From positions 1-48,062 of the IMG/VR virus record IMGVR_UViG_3300003409_000006: a stretch of 48,062 bases of DNA; one strand, 5' to 3'. The translations under genes were made by a program, and so were the position numbers. Positions 34,497 to 43,826 of this stretch are shown in pieces. This stretch comes from a virus. The notes beneath the pieces were generated by a model, which was given only the letters and a program-made list of their open reading frames with translations, searched no databases and was not told the origin of the DNA. Position 1 is the stretch's first letter. Each line of letters begins with the position of its first letter.

Positions 34497-37400
34497 TAGT
34501 AAGTACTTCCTCCGGAGCTGGTTATAACTTGATTACTTGTTGGTAGTGCAGTTGATATAGATCCAGAAACTTGTAGTTGACTTGCTGTTACTGCATCTAT
34601 AATTTCTACATCATCTACTGTTGCACTACTAATAAAAATTTCGTCTGTTTCGCATTTTACTTCGTACATCGTACCAAATGCTTTGTTAGTTTGTGTTGGT
34701 ACTATAACAAAAGTATTAATATCCGGAGCAAGTTCGTTGATTACATATGCTGACAATTCTGAGAAGTAAAATGTTTCACCGAAGTCCCAATTTTCTAATG
34801 CAAAAAATTGATTGATTGCACTAATGACTCTTGCTTTTATGTCGTTATCATTAAGCACAATATCTTTGTTTTTAACAATTTTAAATTTTGCTTGTAGCAC
34901 TTCTTCAGCCTTTGATCCAAATAAGTTTTTGTACTTAACAGGATGATAAATTAGTTCATCACTAACTGATTTAATTTTATTAAGATCAGTGCCGTAACTT
35001 CTAAATAAACTATCACTGCTAGGAGGCAATGGTTCACTAGAAACTGCATTTTGCAACCATTGTCTATAAAGTGTGTCGTATCCTTTTGTAAGCAAATATA
35101 AATCTAAAATATTACTACTACTTGGATCAATTCTACTTGCATCATCAGCATTGTGAACATATTGGAATTTAATGCTAGAAATTCCAATAAATGCTTTATA
35201 ATCTGTAGTCAATACTAATTTATTATTTTCGCTATCTAAGATATAAAAAGAATTACTTAATACAAAATAAAAAATCTGTCCGTTTGTATATCTAGTTAAT
35301 GGCAGAAGATCTGCCTGACTGTTTAGAGCGATTACTGTAGATTGGTCTTCAATTAATCTAAAATCTTCATAGCTTTCGTTTGTTGTATATTTTTCTTGGA
35401 AAATATATTTTGTAACAGTATTTGTTGTAGGTTGAACTATTTCTGTAAACATATCAGGATTATCAATAGTACCATCTTTGTCTGTATCAAAGAATGTTAC
35501 AATCACTTTTGAGCTATCTACATATCCTTCACTGTCTCTATATGCTTTTGTTACTTCCCAAGGATAATCAACTGTAAAACTCTCGTTTACATCGGGCTTT
35601 CGATTAACACTTAAAAACTTGATTTGATCTTCAATAACTTTACCAGTTTTAGTATCGTAAATTTTAGAAGAATCATCTTTGTAAAAACGACACTGTTTTA
35701 TACTTTCAAATACATATCTTAAATTACGTCTTGTAACTGTATAAGTTTCTCCGTCTGTGATAAATCGAAAAATCCAACTAGAATCTAATTGCTGATTAGT
35801 AGTATCGCCGGTTTTACCTGTGCTAAAGTTACCATATAAGTCTATATTATTTTCATTAATAACTTTCCATTCTCCAGAATTTCTGTCAAATCTTATACCA
35901 AATGGATTGTTAGAAAATATTTGATTGATTACTTGTGTTTTAACTTCATTGCTTAATGCATTAGGAATTCTAGGAATAACAGATGAAATAATAGCTCCAG
36001 TTGGTATAACTTCGTTTACCAAAATTCCCCCGTCGTTATTTGCATTTGTTCCGTCTGTTGCAACACTTACAACTTTTGCCCATATATAATTTACTGCACC
36101 GGGATGATCTGCATCCCCGTCCATTAATGAATTATTGTCATTAGTCATAAAATGTTGACCGGCTGGCGCAGTAAATTTAACCAATGATCCTTCTTTGATA
36201 AATCTTAATTGATTAGATGCAAAAGAAGAAACCGTGTATGGTAATCTATCAACATCTAAAATTATACCAGAACTTTGATTTGTTTCTGTGGTTAGTTGAC
36301 TCCAAGTTGGATTCAAATCTTCTGTAAAAATTCTTGGAAATTTAGCATAATAAAAATTTGTAATTTCTTCGTCGCCTAATAAAGGTATAATTTGATTTTC
36401 AATAATGCCTTCTATGTCAGTTTTTGTTGCATAGGTAAAGGTAAAATTCTTTTCAAGTTCTTCTCTGTATAAAACACCGTCAGTTGCAAATAAGTTTGTA
36501 TTTGAGTACTTTCCTGTTGCATCTGTTAAATCGAAATATCTTGAAATTCCACTAGATGTTCTATTAACGGTTTTTGTTTTAATAATTTCTTGACTAGTAG
36601 ACAAAGGAGCAATATTGTAATCCTCTGCTGTAATCATTCTGTTTTGTGTGTAATAATTACGTGGCGCACTTTGTTTAATACTTGCATTAGTTTCCGACGT
36701 GCTTGAATTATCCACTGTATATTGCAAAGACATTGTAACAGTAATTGCTTCAGATTTTCCTGCTCTGCTAATATACGGAACTGTAATGCTAATGTTTGAC
36801 ATTTCATTAGGCTTAATTGTAATACGTTTGTTAGCACTGGTTCTATAATAAACACGGAAATTACCCTTAGGTAAAGTTCCAAAGACGCCATCACTAAACA
36901 CTAATCCTATTCTATCGTCAGGTCTAGTTGTTACAGCATAGATATCTCTAATTCCTGCTTGGACACTGTTATAGATAACATTGTTTCCTTCTGTGCTATC
37001 TACTTTTGTCCAGAAATCACTTTCAAAACCGTCTTCATCTAATTTGTATAACCAGACATCGGAATTATTAATGTTTCTCGTATCAACATCTACAACTTGA
37101 TTAGGAATAGGAGTTCCTACTACAAAGTCTCCGCTGTCTAGTTGACCTTGACGGAAGTGTGCAAAGAATCCTGTATTTGTACTTCCTGCACCCTTCGAAT
37201 CATTTCTATATACAAACCCAAAGTTATTTCCTAGCACAGGAATTTCTTCTTCTAAATTACCGTCTTGCACATCCACTGACGTAACTTCAAAAGGATAACT
37301 TGCGCCGTCTACTGTTTTAGAAAAACTATAAACAGGAATATCTGTATTAATAGCATTAAACTTATATTGTTCTGTTTGTATTCCTGCTACTGTATCTTTT

Positions 37401-37924
37401 TTGTAAGGCTTACCAAATACACCGTTAAATGGAAGCGATGCATTTAAAATCTTAATAAATTGTTCGTACCAATTAGGATTAGTAGTATCGTTCCACTGAA
37501 TATCTAATCCTGATAAATTTTGTCCGTTACTGTCAACAATATCTTCTGTGGTTGTAACACTGTCAAATTTTAGGAGTCCGCTTGCAGGTATATTTCTTTT
37601 AGGATTATAAGATAACAACCGTGCAAGTCGTAGTACACTTTCTCTACGCTCTGCTAGTTCTATAAAGTTTTCTCTAGCATTTAAATCTATACGGAAACTT
37701 ATGTTTTGTCCAAGGAAAGCAATAAGGTCAATAAGTGCTAGATATTCCGAACTTTCAATGTAATCATTGAAATCTTCTGGATAGTTTTGACGCAGATAGT
37801 TAATCATTGTTCTGCGTAAATTATCAAAATCGTAGCTTTGGAAATCTGCGTATCTAAAACTTTGATAGATACGTTTCCAATCTTCTGCTACTAATAATCT
37901 ATTTTGTCTATCGGTTGATGACAT
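34496..37924 (-). CDS. gp6: Baseplate wedge subunit gp6
   Basis: This 1142-residue protein is recognised by the gp6 N-terminus seen in marine T4-like phages: YADFQSYDFDNLRRTMINYL, YIESSEYLALIDLIAFLGQN, and NARENFIELAERRESVLRLA. Further on, PRNYYTQNRMITAEDYNI is the baseplate J/gp6-type core. T4 gp6 is about 660 residues, so this is an enlarged version. In T4, gp6 dimers form the inner ring that joins wedges around the hub and control sheath contraction. It has an exact late box (37952-37959) and AAGGAAT ribosome site. It follows gp25 and precedes the giant protein, keeping the T4 order 25-6-7. Confidence 0.92.
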   Translation of the reverse strand: MSSTDRQNRLLVAEDWKRIYQSFRYADFQSYDFDNLRRTMINYLRQNYPEDFNDYIESSEYLALIDLIAFLGQNISFRIDLNARENFIELAERRESVLRLARLLSYNPKRNIPASGLLKFDSVTTTEDIVDSNGQNLSGLDIQWNDTTNPNWYEQFIKILNASLPFNGVFGKPYKKDTVAGIQTEQYKFNAINTDIPVYSFSKTVDGASYPFEVTSVDVQDGNLEEEIPVLGNNFGFVYRNDSKGAGSTNTGFFAHFRQGQLDSGDFVVGTPIPNQVVDVDTRNINNSDVWLYKLDEDGFESDFWTKVDSTEGNNVIYNSVQAGIRDIYAVTTRPDDRIGLVFSDGVFGTLPKGNFRVYYRTSANKRITIKPNEMSNISITVPYISRAGKSEAITVTMSLQYTVDNSSTSETNASIKQSAPRNYYTQNRMITAEDYNIAPLSTSQEIIKTKTVNRTSSGISRYFDLTDATGKYSNTNLFATDGVLYREELEKNFTFTYATKTDIEGIIENQIIPLLGDEEITNFYYAKFPRIFTEDLNPTWSQLTTETNQSSGIILDVDRLPYTVSSFASNQLRFIKEGSLVKFTAPAGQHFMTNDNNSLMDGDADHPGAVNYIWAKVVSVATDGTNANNDGGILVNEVIPTGAIISSVIPRIPNALSNEVKTQVINQIFSNNPFGIRFDRNSGEWKVINENNIDLYGNFSTGKTGDTTNQQLDSSWIFRFITDGETYTVTRRNLRYVFESIKQCRFYKDDSSKIYDTKTGKVIEDQIKFLSVNRKPDVNESFTVDYPWEVTKAYRDSEGYVDSSKVIVTFFDTDKDGTIDNPDMFTEIVQPTTNTVTKYIFQEKYTTNESYEDFRLIEDQSTVIALNSQADLLPLTRYTNGQIFYFVLSNSFYILDSENNKLVLTTDYKAFIGISSIKFQYVHNADDASRIDPSSSNILDLYLLTKGYDTLYRQWLQNAVSSEPLPPSSDSLFRSYGTDLNKIKSVSDELIYHPVKYKNLFGSKAEEVLQAKFKIVKNKDIVLNDNDIKARVISAINQFFALENWDFGETFYFSELSAYVINELAPDINTFVIVPTQTNKAFGTMYEVKCETDEIFISSATVDDVEIIDAVTASQLQVSGSISTALPTSNQVITSSGGSTY

Positions 37925-37951
37925 ATTATATTCCTTGAACTTTTATTACAA

Positions 37952-37959
37952 TATTTATA
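37952..37959 (-). promoter_or_regulatory. T4-type late promoter box TATAAATA (gp6)
   Basis: An exact TATAAATA on the minus strand lies 28 bases before the gp6 ATG, in the 55-base gap after gp25. The predicted leader of about 22 bases contains AAGGAAT. Confidence 0.75.
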
Positions 37960-37979
37960 TGAAATAATAAAGTGCGCAT

Positions 37980-38417
37980 TTAATACATGCCGCTGTCTTC
38001 ATCAAATTTAAGTTGCATTTTTTCCGATATATTGTAAGGAAGATAAGTCAACTCTACTTCAATTTGTATACCACTTTCGTAACTAGATACAAGAACTTGG
38101 TCAACTTGTACTCTAGGATCATAGTTTACAATTTCTGTTACATTATTTGCTATTGCTTGTTTTAAATCGTCAGTGAGAGGATCATAAAGTACGTCCCAAA
38201 TAATTGTACCAAACTCGGGATTTTGTAATCTTTCTCCCTGCCTTATATGGAAATGATTAATAATATCCTGTTTTATAAGACTTAAATCATAGAGTACAGG
38301 ACTTGTAGATTCTCGATTTACAGTAGATACACCCCTATAGGCTTTACTCGACGGAACTTTAGTTCTATCTTGTCCTATGCTAATTTGATTGTATAATTTC
38401 TTTTCTACGGAGCTCAT
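37980..38417 (-). CDS. gp25: Baseplate wedge subunit gp25
   Basis: This 145-residue protein matches the small gp25/GpW family: LIKQDIINHFHIRQGERL, NPEFGTIIWDVLYDPL, IANNVTEIVNYDPRV and a C-terminal IQIEVELTYLPYN. The length is close to T4 gp25 (132). In contractile systems gp25 docks with gp6 and nucleates the sheath at the baseplate periphery. The upstream gap to gp5 is only 12 bases. A late box ends five bases before the ATG, and the only AAGGA is about 18 bases upstream, too far for a normal ribosome site. Expression may therefore rest on leaderless initiation or coupling to gp5. Confidence 0.92.
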   Translation of the reverse strand: MSSVEKKLYNQISIGQDRTKVPSSKAYRGVSTVNRESTSPVLYDLSLIKQDIINHFHIRQGERLQNPEFGTIIWDVLYDPLTDDLKQAIANNVTEIVNYDPRVQVDQVLVSSYESGIQIEVELTYLPYNISEKMQLKFDEDSGMY

Positions 38418-38421
38418 AGCG

Positions 38422-38429
38422 TATTTATT
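38422..38429 (-). promoter_or_regulatory. Late-box-like AATAAATA directly before gp25
   Basis: AATAAATAC on the minus strand fills the gap between the gp5 stop and the gp25 ATG. With T4 spacing, transcription would start on the gp25 start codon itself, giving a leaderless message. The shortness of the gap means the match could be chance. Confidence 0.45.
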
Positions 38430-39911
38430 TTATAATCCTTTCCTAAATGTATCAGGCGTTAACACAGGTGTTGGATCCTCTATAGGTTCGTCTGTGTTTG
38501 CCCTGTCAGTGTTTGTAGGTTTAAATTTACTGCCATCTAAATTTTCATGATGTATCCACGGTTCGCCTTGCGGTACTCGTTTCATTATTACTTCGTCCTC
38601 GCCTGGCAGGGTATGCGTCTTAAGCGGAGACGCAATAGCGGCTTCCGCTGCTTGCGGTCCGTTATGGTGTATTACACTAGCCGTTTCGGTGTGTACACCG
38701 CCACTTAACATATCTGTTGTTCCAAACAATGCAGTAAATTTATTGTTATTTTCAGTGTGTAAATCAAAATTATTACCTGTGGTAATTTTACCGTCATTGC
38801 CTATTACTAATTGGAAGTTTACAATGCTTTCCATGGTAATGCCGTTATTTGCTTTAATATTAAAATTACGTCCTGCTTCAAAATTAAAATCTCTATCTGC
38901 TTTAAAATTAAAGTCATTTTTTGTGTGAATGCTTACACTGTCGTCTGCAAAAATATCTATTTTGCCATCGCTGGTCATTTCTATCCAACTAGTGCCCCTT
39001 GCATTACCAATGTAAATCAAGTCTTCACTATTGTGTAATAAAATTTGATGACCTGTTCTAGTACGTAATCTAACTAGTTCATTGTGAGGCCTTGTAACAT
39101 CACCGTCTCGTGTTTCACCGCGTTCTACATTGGCATAATCTAATGGACCTACAGCAGGATGTTCTTTGCGTAGAAATTTATCATCACCGTCATCCATCAC
39201 TAAACTAGAGCCACCAAGTCTATTTGTAAAAATTGTTGCTTTAGCTTCAAACGGCCCCATACTAAACTTAGGAGCACCATTTCGTTTGTCAACAGGTCCT
39301 GGTGTAGATATACCAAAAACAGAACTAGGTAATTCTCGTCTAGCACTAGAAGTTGTATAACCTCTAGTTTCATCTGTATCTAATCCTTGATTATGCAAAA
39401 CTTTATATTGATCAGTATGCACAGGTTTGTTTTTTAAAGTGTAATCTATTTTACCTTTTTCTTTTTTGTCTTCTTTGTTATATTCTGCAACAGGACGCAT
39501 TACTTTGTCTTTGTTAAATGTAGTACTTGCATTACCAGGTGTCATAAAATTCATACCTGTGTCTTGAATACAGCCAATCCAAAATGCATTTGATATATCG
39601 TTGTTTACAAACATTACTAAGACTTTTGTTTGCAGATCTGGCGGGACCATCCACATACCGTAAGATTTTTGTGATAACTCATATCCTGGGCTAGCATTTG
39701 TTGCGTCAGTAGGTGTTACACCGTAAAAAGGAGAAAGATATCTTGCTGTTACAATTTGTCCTGTACGCTCTGGCTGATTTCCTGCTCGGCTAGACCCTCT
39801 TAGTAATTCTACTTGCAACGCTCCTTGGTATTCTCCGTCTAAATAATTTACAACTACTGCTTCAAAAGGACCTGGTCCTAGAGTGTCTAATATATTAGAA
39901 CTTCTACTCAT
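38430..39911 (-). CDS. gp5: Baseplate hub spike gp5 (no lysozyme domain seen)
   Basis: The N-terminal 130 residues form the gp5/VgrG OB-fold region (GPFEAVVVNYLDGEYQGALQ, GQIVTARYLSPFYG, DLQTKVLVMFVNNDISNAFW, IGCIQDTG). From about residue 275 the chain becomes strand repeats typical of the spike beta-helix: LVRLRTRTGHQILLHN, WIEMTSDGKIDIFADDS, then FNFKADRDFNFEAGRNFNI. T4 gp5 has a lysozyme domain between these parts; here the linker holds no recognisable lysozyme signature, so the spike probably pierces without cell-wall cleavage. A strong AGAAGGAG ribosome site precedes the start, which overlaps the previous stop by one base. The protein ends with a Pro/Asp/Thr-rich tail. Confidence 0.87.
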   Translation of the reverse strand: MSRSSNILDTLGPGPFEAVVVNYLDGEYQGALQVELLRGSSRAGNQPERTGQIVTARYLSPFYGVTPTDATNASPGYELSQKSYGMWMVPPDLQTKVLVMFVNNDISNAFWIGCIQDTGMNFMTPGNASTTFNKDKVMRPVAEYNKEDKKEKGKIDYTLKNKPVHTDQYKVLHNQGLDTDETRGYTTSSARRELPSSVFGISTPGPVDKRNGAPKFSMGPFEAKATIFTNRLGGSSLVMDDGDDKFLRKEHPAVGPLDYANVERGETRDGDVTRPHNELVRLRTRTGHQILLHNSEDLIYIGNARGTSWIEMTSDGKIDIFADDSVSIHTKNDFNFKADRDFNFEAGRNFNIKANNGITMESIVNFQLVIGNDGKITTGNNFDLHTENNNKFTALFGTTDMLSGGVHTETASVIHHNGPQAAEAAIASPLKTHTLPGEDEVIMKRVPQGEPWIHHENLDGSKFKPTNTDRANTDEPIEDPTPVLTPDTFRKGL

Positions 39912-42454
39912 TAGAACGGACTCCTTCTGTCATCTTCACTAAGTTCCGGTGACGGTATTTCTAAGATAGGTGCAGTTTTAGTTTTTTGTCTATCATTCAT
40001 GCTTTCTGCTGCTGTTCCTGTCTTAACTGCGCCAACTCCTGTGCTTACTTCGCTGTTATCTTGATCTTGTCTACGCAATAGTGTTAATTCCTGTTTAAAT
40101 TGATTTTGACTAATCGAATGTCTAACTAGTGTAACTTGATACAATCCGCTATAAGGTTTAACTATTCCAAAATCTTCTGGAAATGTCATTGTTTCTTCAC
40201 CGTAATCTATAGGAGAACGGAACAGTAAATTAATATCAACTTCACCGTTTTGATAATTCATAGTTCCGTCTTCGTTTATATTTGTAAAACTTGTATCAGG
40301 TGCATTATAATTGCCTAATCCGCTGTCACTCAAATAATATGGATCTCCCATAATAGTCATATTAACCATTACCATATCAACACCTGAGATTATAGAATCT
40401 CTAAAGTTTCGTGCAATTCTTGTTTTGGCATCATCGTAAGGTGTTCCGCCCGACTTACCAGTTTCACTTTCTACAACTTCTTGTGTTTTCTTTAAACCTT
40501 CGCTAGGATAATAATTATTTTGACCTTCACCTGTAACAGTTTCATATGCATCGTCAGTGTTACTTGCAGAATTTTGTTTGCCTAATCTGTCGGAAGCACT
40601 TACACTGTTTCTATCTGCAGACAATGGAGTAAAGTATTGATAGTCAAATTTAACTTCTAAATCTAATATGTCTTTGTTTGCGCCTGTGTAAAAATAATTG
40701 TATTCTTTGGCTGCTTGTTTTTTTAATTTATCTATGCCAACAGAAGCCGCAGTAGGTGCTTTAAATTTACTGTGATGTATTTTATAAGGCACTACTTTAT
40801 AAACATAAACATGTGCATCACGACCTGTTCTATTTTTATTAGAACCTACTGGATAAACCTGCGACTCTATCCTAAACCAATTAACCATGCCTTCGTTTTC
40901 TTGTATGTTTTCTAATTGATTAGCTAGAGACTTTCCGTATTCGCTGTTTATTAATATTTCTTCTATAATATCTTGTATTCTAGATCCTTGCTTAAAGACA
41001 AAATTTCTTAGATCTTTTTTAATTTGAACTTCTATGCTATCTCGTCTATAAATTTTAGCATCCGAGTCATAGGTAAATGCAGGCTTTCCTAGAGGATTTT
41101 GTCCTGGTTGTAAGAAATCGTCTACCATTTCTGCTGTTGCTATTTCATTAAATTTAGTAGGTGTTTCTGCAAACAATTTTATTGCTTCGCCAAGCCTACT
41201 TCTGCCTTCTATAGTACTACTAACACTGCTTATGAAGTTAGTAAAATCGCCCGGTGCTAACGTATTATCATCTGGGCCTGAACTTGTTACACTTTGATAT
41301 AATTGATCTAAGTTTGTAGCACCTTCTTCTGTCGCGGCCGTTGCTACAACACTATCGTTAGAAGTTCCTTCCTGTACATCATTTATTGCTGTTTTAGTTC
41401 TAGGAAACATGATAACAATTTGGTCGGCTTGATTAACTTGATTTTTAGCTTCTAGGCTTTGAGCTCTGTCATTGATCACCGTAGCAAGACTTTGTGCGCC
41501 TGATTGTAGAATTTCGCTTACAGTTCTACCTGTAATAGTTACATCGGTTTTTACTGTTTGAACATTATCATCAAATGCTATATCGTTTGCGGCAATAGCT
41601 GTTACTTCGTATTTAGATCCTGCTTGATCAACTGTGAAAATAACGTTGGTCAGCATTATAGGAATCATCCTAGTACTATAAGGAGCTACTCTAGTATTAT
41701 TATTTTCGTCAAACCCTTGGAATTTTATTGTTAAAAGATAGTTTGCTTCTATATGACTAGAGTATTTTAACTCAGCGGCTGCAACATGTAGGGTCTGTAA
41801 AAATAGTCCCATGCTGTACGGTTCAATTACTGTAAATCTAATTGTAGTTGCATTAGTAGCCTGCGTTTTGCTGTTAGGAGCAATTAAACTGTCAATTTCT
41901 ATTTCGTCTATATAGTATTCTAGTCGTGTTTTTAGTTTATCTTCGTAGGTTGTTGTAATCTTATCTGCACCTAATCCTCCTCCAGATCTTAAAATAATAT
42001 TTGAAGGACCATTACTGCGATATGTAGTAACAGGATCAATACTTTCTTGGCGGCTTAAAATAGCTAGTTCTGAAATAACATTCATCGAAGTAAATGATTC
42101 AAGTGTATTTGGCCAAGGAGCAGGAGTTGTACCAGGTTCAAATTCTGCCGGAGGAGTTATGCTCCCTATAGGTCCTGGTTCGCTATCAGTACTAGTTGCT
42201 TGTATTTTATCAGGATTTACTGTTGTAGAGTATGCATCATCAGAATTTGATGCTAAAGGATTATTTGTATCATACGCATCATCAGTATTACTAACACCTT
42301 TAACGTTAATAGCACTACTTAATTCTTGTGTAATTGCTTTATTGACTCCGGCAATTCCAGATTCTTCTACAAGACCTTTAACGCCTTGGGCCGTTTCTTT
42401 TAAGATACCTATAGTTTTATTTTTAGCGGCATTTATCAATGACTGTGCTGACAT
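39911..42454 (-). CDS. Virion structural protein, candidate baseplate hub (847 aa)
   Basis: Not named with certainty. After a low-complexity N-terminus (1-115), residues 150-300 have RFTVIEPYSMGLFLQTL, YLLTIKFQGFDEN, IPIMLTNVIFTVDQ and GSKYEVTAIAANDIAF, a strand pattern like tail-hub proteins of the gp27/GpD type. A later region has KVVPYKIHHSKF and LDLEVKFDYQYFTPL, and near the C-terminus DINLLFRSPIDYG and GLYQVTLVRHSISQNQFKQELTL, the latter typical of hub or cell-puncturing complexes. It lies between gp53 and gp5, where a hub partner for gp5 would be expected, and no other gp27 candidate is in the window. T4 gp27 has 391 residues, so this would be much larger. Three copies of a (S)N(T/S)DDAY motif occur. 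Confidence 0.6.
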   Translation of the reverse strand: MSAQSLINAAKNKTIGILKETAQGVKGLVEESGIAGVNKAITQELSSAINVKGVSNTDDAYDTNNPLASNSDDAYSTTVNPDKIQATSTDSEPGPIGSITPPAEFEPGTTPAPWPNTLESFTSMNVISELAILSRQESIDPVTTYRSNGPSNIILRSGGGLGADKITTTYEDKLKTRLEYYIDEIEIDSLIAPNSKTQATNATTIRFTVIEPYSMGLFLQTLHVAAAELKYSSHIEANYLLTIKFQGFDENNNTRVAPYSTRMIPIMLTNVIFTVDQAGSKYEVTAIAANDIAFDDNVQTVKTDVTITGRTVSEILQSGAQSLATVINDRAQSLEAKNQVNQADQIVIMFPRTKTAINDVQEGTSNDSVVATAATEEGATNLDQLYQSVTSSGPDDNTLAPGDFTNFISSVSSTIEGRSRLGEAIKLFAETPTKFNEIATAEMVDDFLQPGQNPLGKPAFTYDSDAKIYRRDSIEVQIKKDLRNFVFKQGSRIQDIIEEILINSEYGKSLANQLENIQENEGMVNWFRIESQVYPVGSNKNRTGRDAHVYVYKVVPYKIHHSKFKAPTAASVGIDKLKKQAAKEYNYFYTGANKDILDLEVKFDYQYFTPLSADRNSVSASDRLGKQNSASNTDDAYETVTGEGQNNYYPSEGLKKTQEVVESETGKSGGTPYDDAKTRIARNFRDSIISGVDMVMVNMTIMGDPYYLSDSGLGNYNAPDTSFTNINEDGTMNYQNGEVDINLLFRSPIDYGEETMTFPEDFGIVKPYSGLYQVTLVRHSISQNQFKQELTLLRRQDQDNSEVSTGVGAVKTGTAAESMNDRQKTKTAPILEIPSPELSEDDRRSPF
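42266..42292 (-). repeat. Protein-level motif copy 1, SNTDDAYDT (hub candidate)
   Basis: Codons 55-63 of the 847-residue protein read SNTDDAYDT. Two more copies occur in the same protein at 42224-42250 (SNSDDAYST, residues 69-77) and 40538-40564 (SNTDDAYET, residues 631-639). Copies 1 and 2 are 14 residues apart in a low-complexity leader. Confidence 0.8.
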
Positions 42455-42455
42455 A

Positions 42456-42758
42456 TTAGATTCCTAGCAGTCTTTTTAATTTTGATCCTTTAGGTAGGTA
42501 AATCACTGTTCCAGGCTTTAAATCAAAAATTGGATCTTTTATAATATCCATGTTTCTTTGTGCAAACACCCACCATAATTTAGGAGTGTCATACAAATCA
42601 TAGGCTAATAAATCTGGTCTGTATGTATATTGTGGTTGTATTTCATACAATATATCATCGCTTTCGGCAGGTATTGGTCTAACTTTAATTGTGTCTAAAT
42701 ACCCGTTAGAATTAATAGGAGTTTTGTTCCAAGGACTTGTTGAGGAATATCTAGCCAT
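42456..42758 (-). CDS. gp53: Baseplate wedge subunit gp53
   Basis: This 100-residue protein shows the gp53 pattern: RYSSTSPWNKTPINSNGYL, YRPDLLAYDLYDTPKLWWVF, AQRNMDIIKDPIFDLKPG and YLPKGSKLKRLL. The last part resembles a LysM-like end. T4 gp53 is 196 residues; short versions are usual in marine T4-like phages. In T4 it joins neighbouring wedges around the hub. It lies between the gp48-like gene (one-base overlap of stop and start) and the hub candidate. An AAGGA ribosome site is visible ahead of the ATG. Confidence 0.9.
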   Translation of the reverse strand: MARYSSTSPWNKTPINSNGYLDTIKVRPIPAESDDILYEIQPQYTYRPDLLAYDLYDTPKLWWVFAQRNMDIIKDPIFDLKPGTVIYLPKGSKLKRLLGI

Positions 42759-43807
42759 TATAAGTATCCTTCTCCGCTGTTAATATATCCGCCGTTAATA
42801 AATTTAGCAAGATTAAACTGTTCAACTTTAGATCTACTGTAAATTGGTTGTACTGTTACAGTAAATGTTGACTGTGTTGGCACCCAAGAAACTGCATTTC
42901 CGCTAGCACTTGTATCCGGAGCATCTTTAATACCTTCTATACCTTTACCATAAGAATATTCACCGTTAGAATTTAATTCTGCACGGATATAATCAACATC
43001 TTGCGGCATGTCAACCATGAAACTTTGTACAACTACAGGAACATTATCAAAAACATAATCACCGTAGCCATTTAATTTTACAATCGGCGGAGGATTTCCT
43101 TGGTAGGCTCCGCTTCCTGCACCGTAAAACATTTTTGTTACAGATCTTAGATAATGCATAGCTGCAATCCAGTATTCTGCATCAAACGAATTCTCTACAA
43201 AAAATTCTCCGCTGATTACAAGCTGGTCAACCGAACTATTTTCGTAATTTAAAAAAGGATAATTACTATGTACAGGTTGTAATGAATTATAATGAGCAGT
43301 ATGTTGTACAATAATACTAGGAGTAAAAGGAAAAACTAGAGCATTGCCAGAACGAGCAAGAGGAGCTAATACACGACTATCGTAGGTTTTAGGCAAACTA
43401 AGTTTAACTCTCCAATCTTGTCCTTCGGTGCCAGTTGGAACAATTTTAGCGGCTGTTTCTGTTCTTGCTTGTTGTTCGGCTCCTTTAGGGAGTCCTGCTT
43501 TTGCTAAACGACTAGTAGCAGCAGAAAGACCTTCTGTTAATCCTGCAGCAGCTCCGCTGAGATTTCCCTGAAAACTCTCGCCTGAAGCTTTTGCACTGGC
43601 AGGAGAACTCGGTTTACCAAACCCTTGATACTTACCAGTTAGTTTAGTAAGTGTAGAAGGGGTACCGTATACTCGAGTTTGTACTCCATTAATGTCTGTA
43701 ACTACAGAAGGTAATCCTGATTGTTTGGCTTTGCCTACATTAGCATTTGTTGTATTAACCTTGCCAGTACTAGGACTGATATAAGCTCTTTTTTCTTGTA
43801 TTGCCAT
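42758..43807 (-). CDS. gp48: Tail tube/baseplate cap protein, gp48-like (349 aa)
   Basis: After a disordered Ala/Gly/Ser-rich N-terminus (1-130) the protein has ALVFPFTPSIIVQHTAHYN, PVHSNYPFLNYENSS, AEYWIAAMHYLRSVTKMFYG, PPPIVKLNGYGDYVFDNVPV and VVVQSFMVDMPQDVDYI, ending in a PIYSRSKVEQFNLAKFING strand. This matches what I know of gp48 in marine T4-like phages, where gp48 caps the baseplate and starts the tail tube; length is near T4 gp48 (364). T4 gp54 is the main alternative. It is the first gene of the leftward late block, preceding gp53, with an AGGAG ribosome site and a late-box-like ACTAAATA 20 bases upstream. Confidence 0.65.
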   Translation of the reverse strand: MAIQEKRAYISPSTGKVNTTNANVGKAKQSGLPSVVTDINGVQTRVYGTPSTLTKLTGKYQGFGKPSSPASAKASGESFQGNLSGAAAGLTEGLSAATSRLAKAGLPKGAEQQARTETAAKIVPTGTEGQDWRVKLSLPKTYDSRVLAPLARSGNALVFPFTPSIIVQHTAHYNSLQPVHSNYPFLNYENSSVDQLVISGEFFVENSFDAEYWIAAMHYLRSVTKMFYGAGSGAYQGNPPPIVKLNGYGDYVFDNVPVVVQSFMVDMPQDVDYIRAELNSNGEYSYGKGIEGIKDAPDTSASGNAVSWVPTQSTFTVTVQPIYSRSKVEQFNLAKFINGGYINSGEGYL

Positions 43808-43826
43808 TGCATTACTCCTGATACAT

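Noticed and set aside
36634-36894. 86-codon leftward frame overlapping gp6 in another frame
   Set aside because: gp6 covers it completely in a recognised reading frame and the product has no family resemblance.
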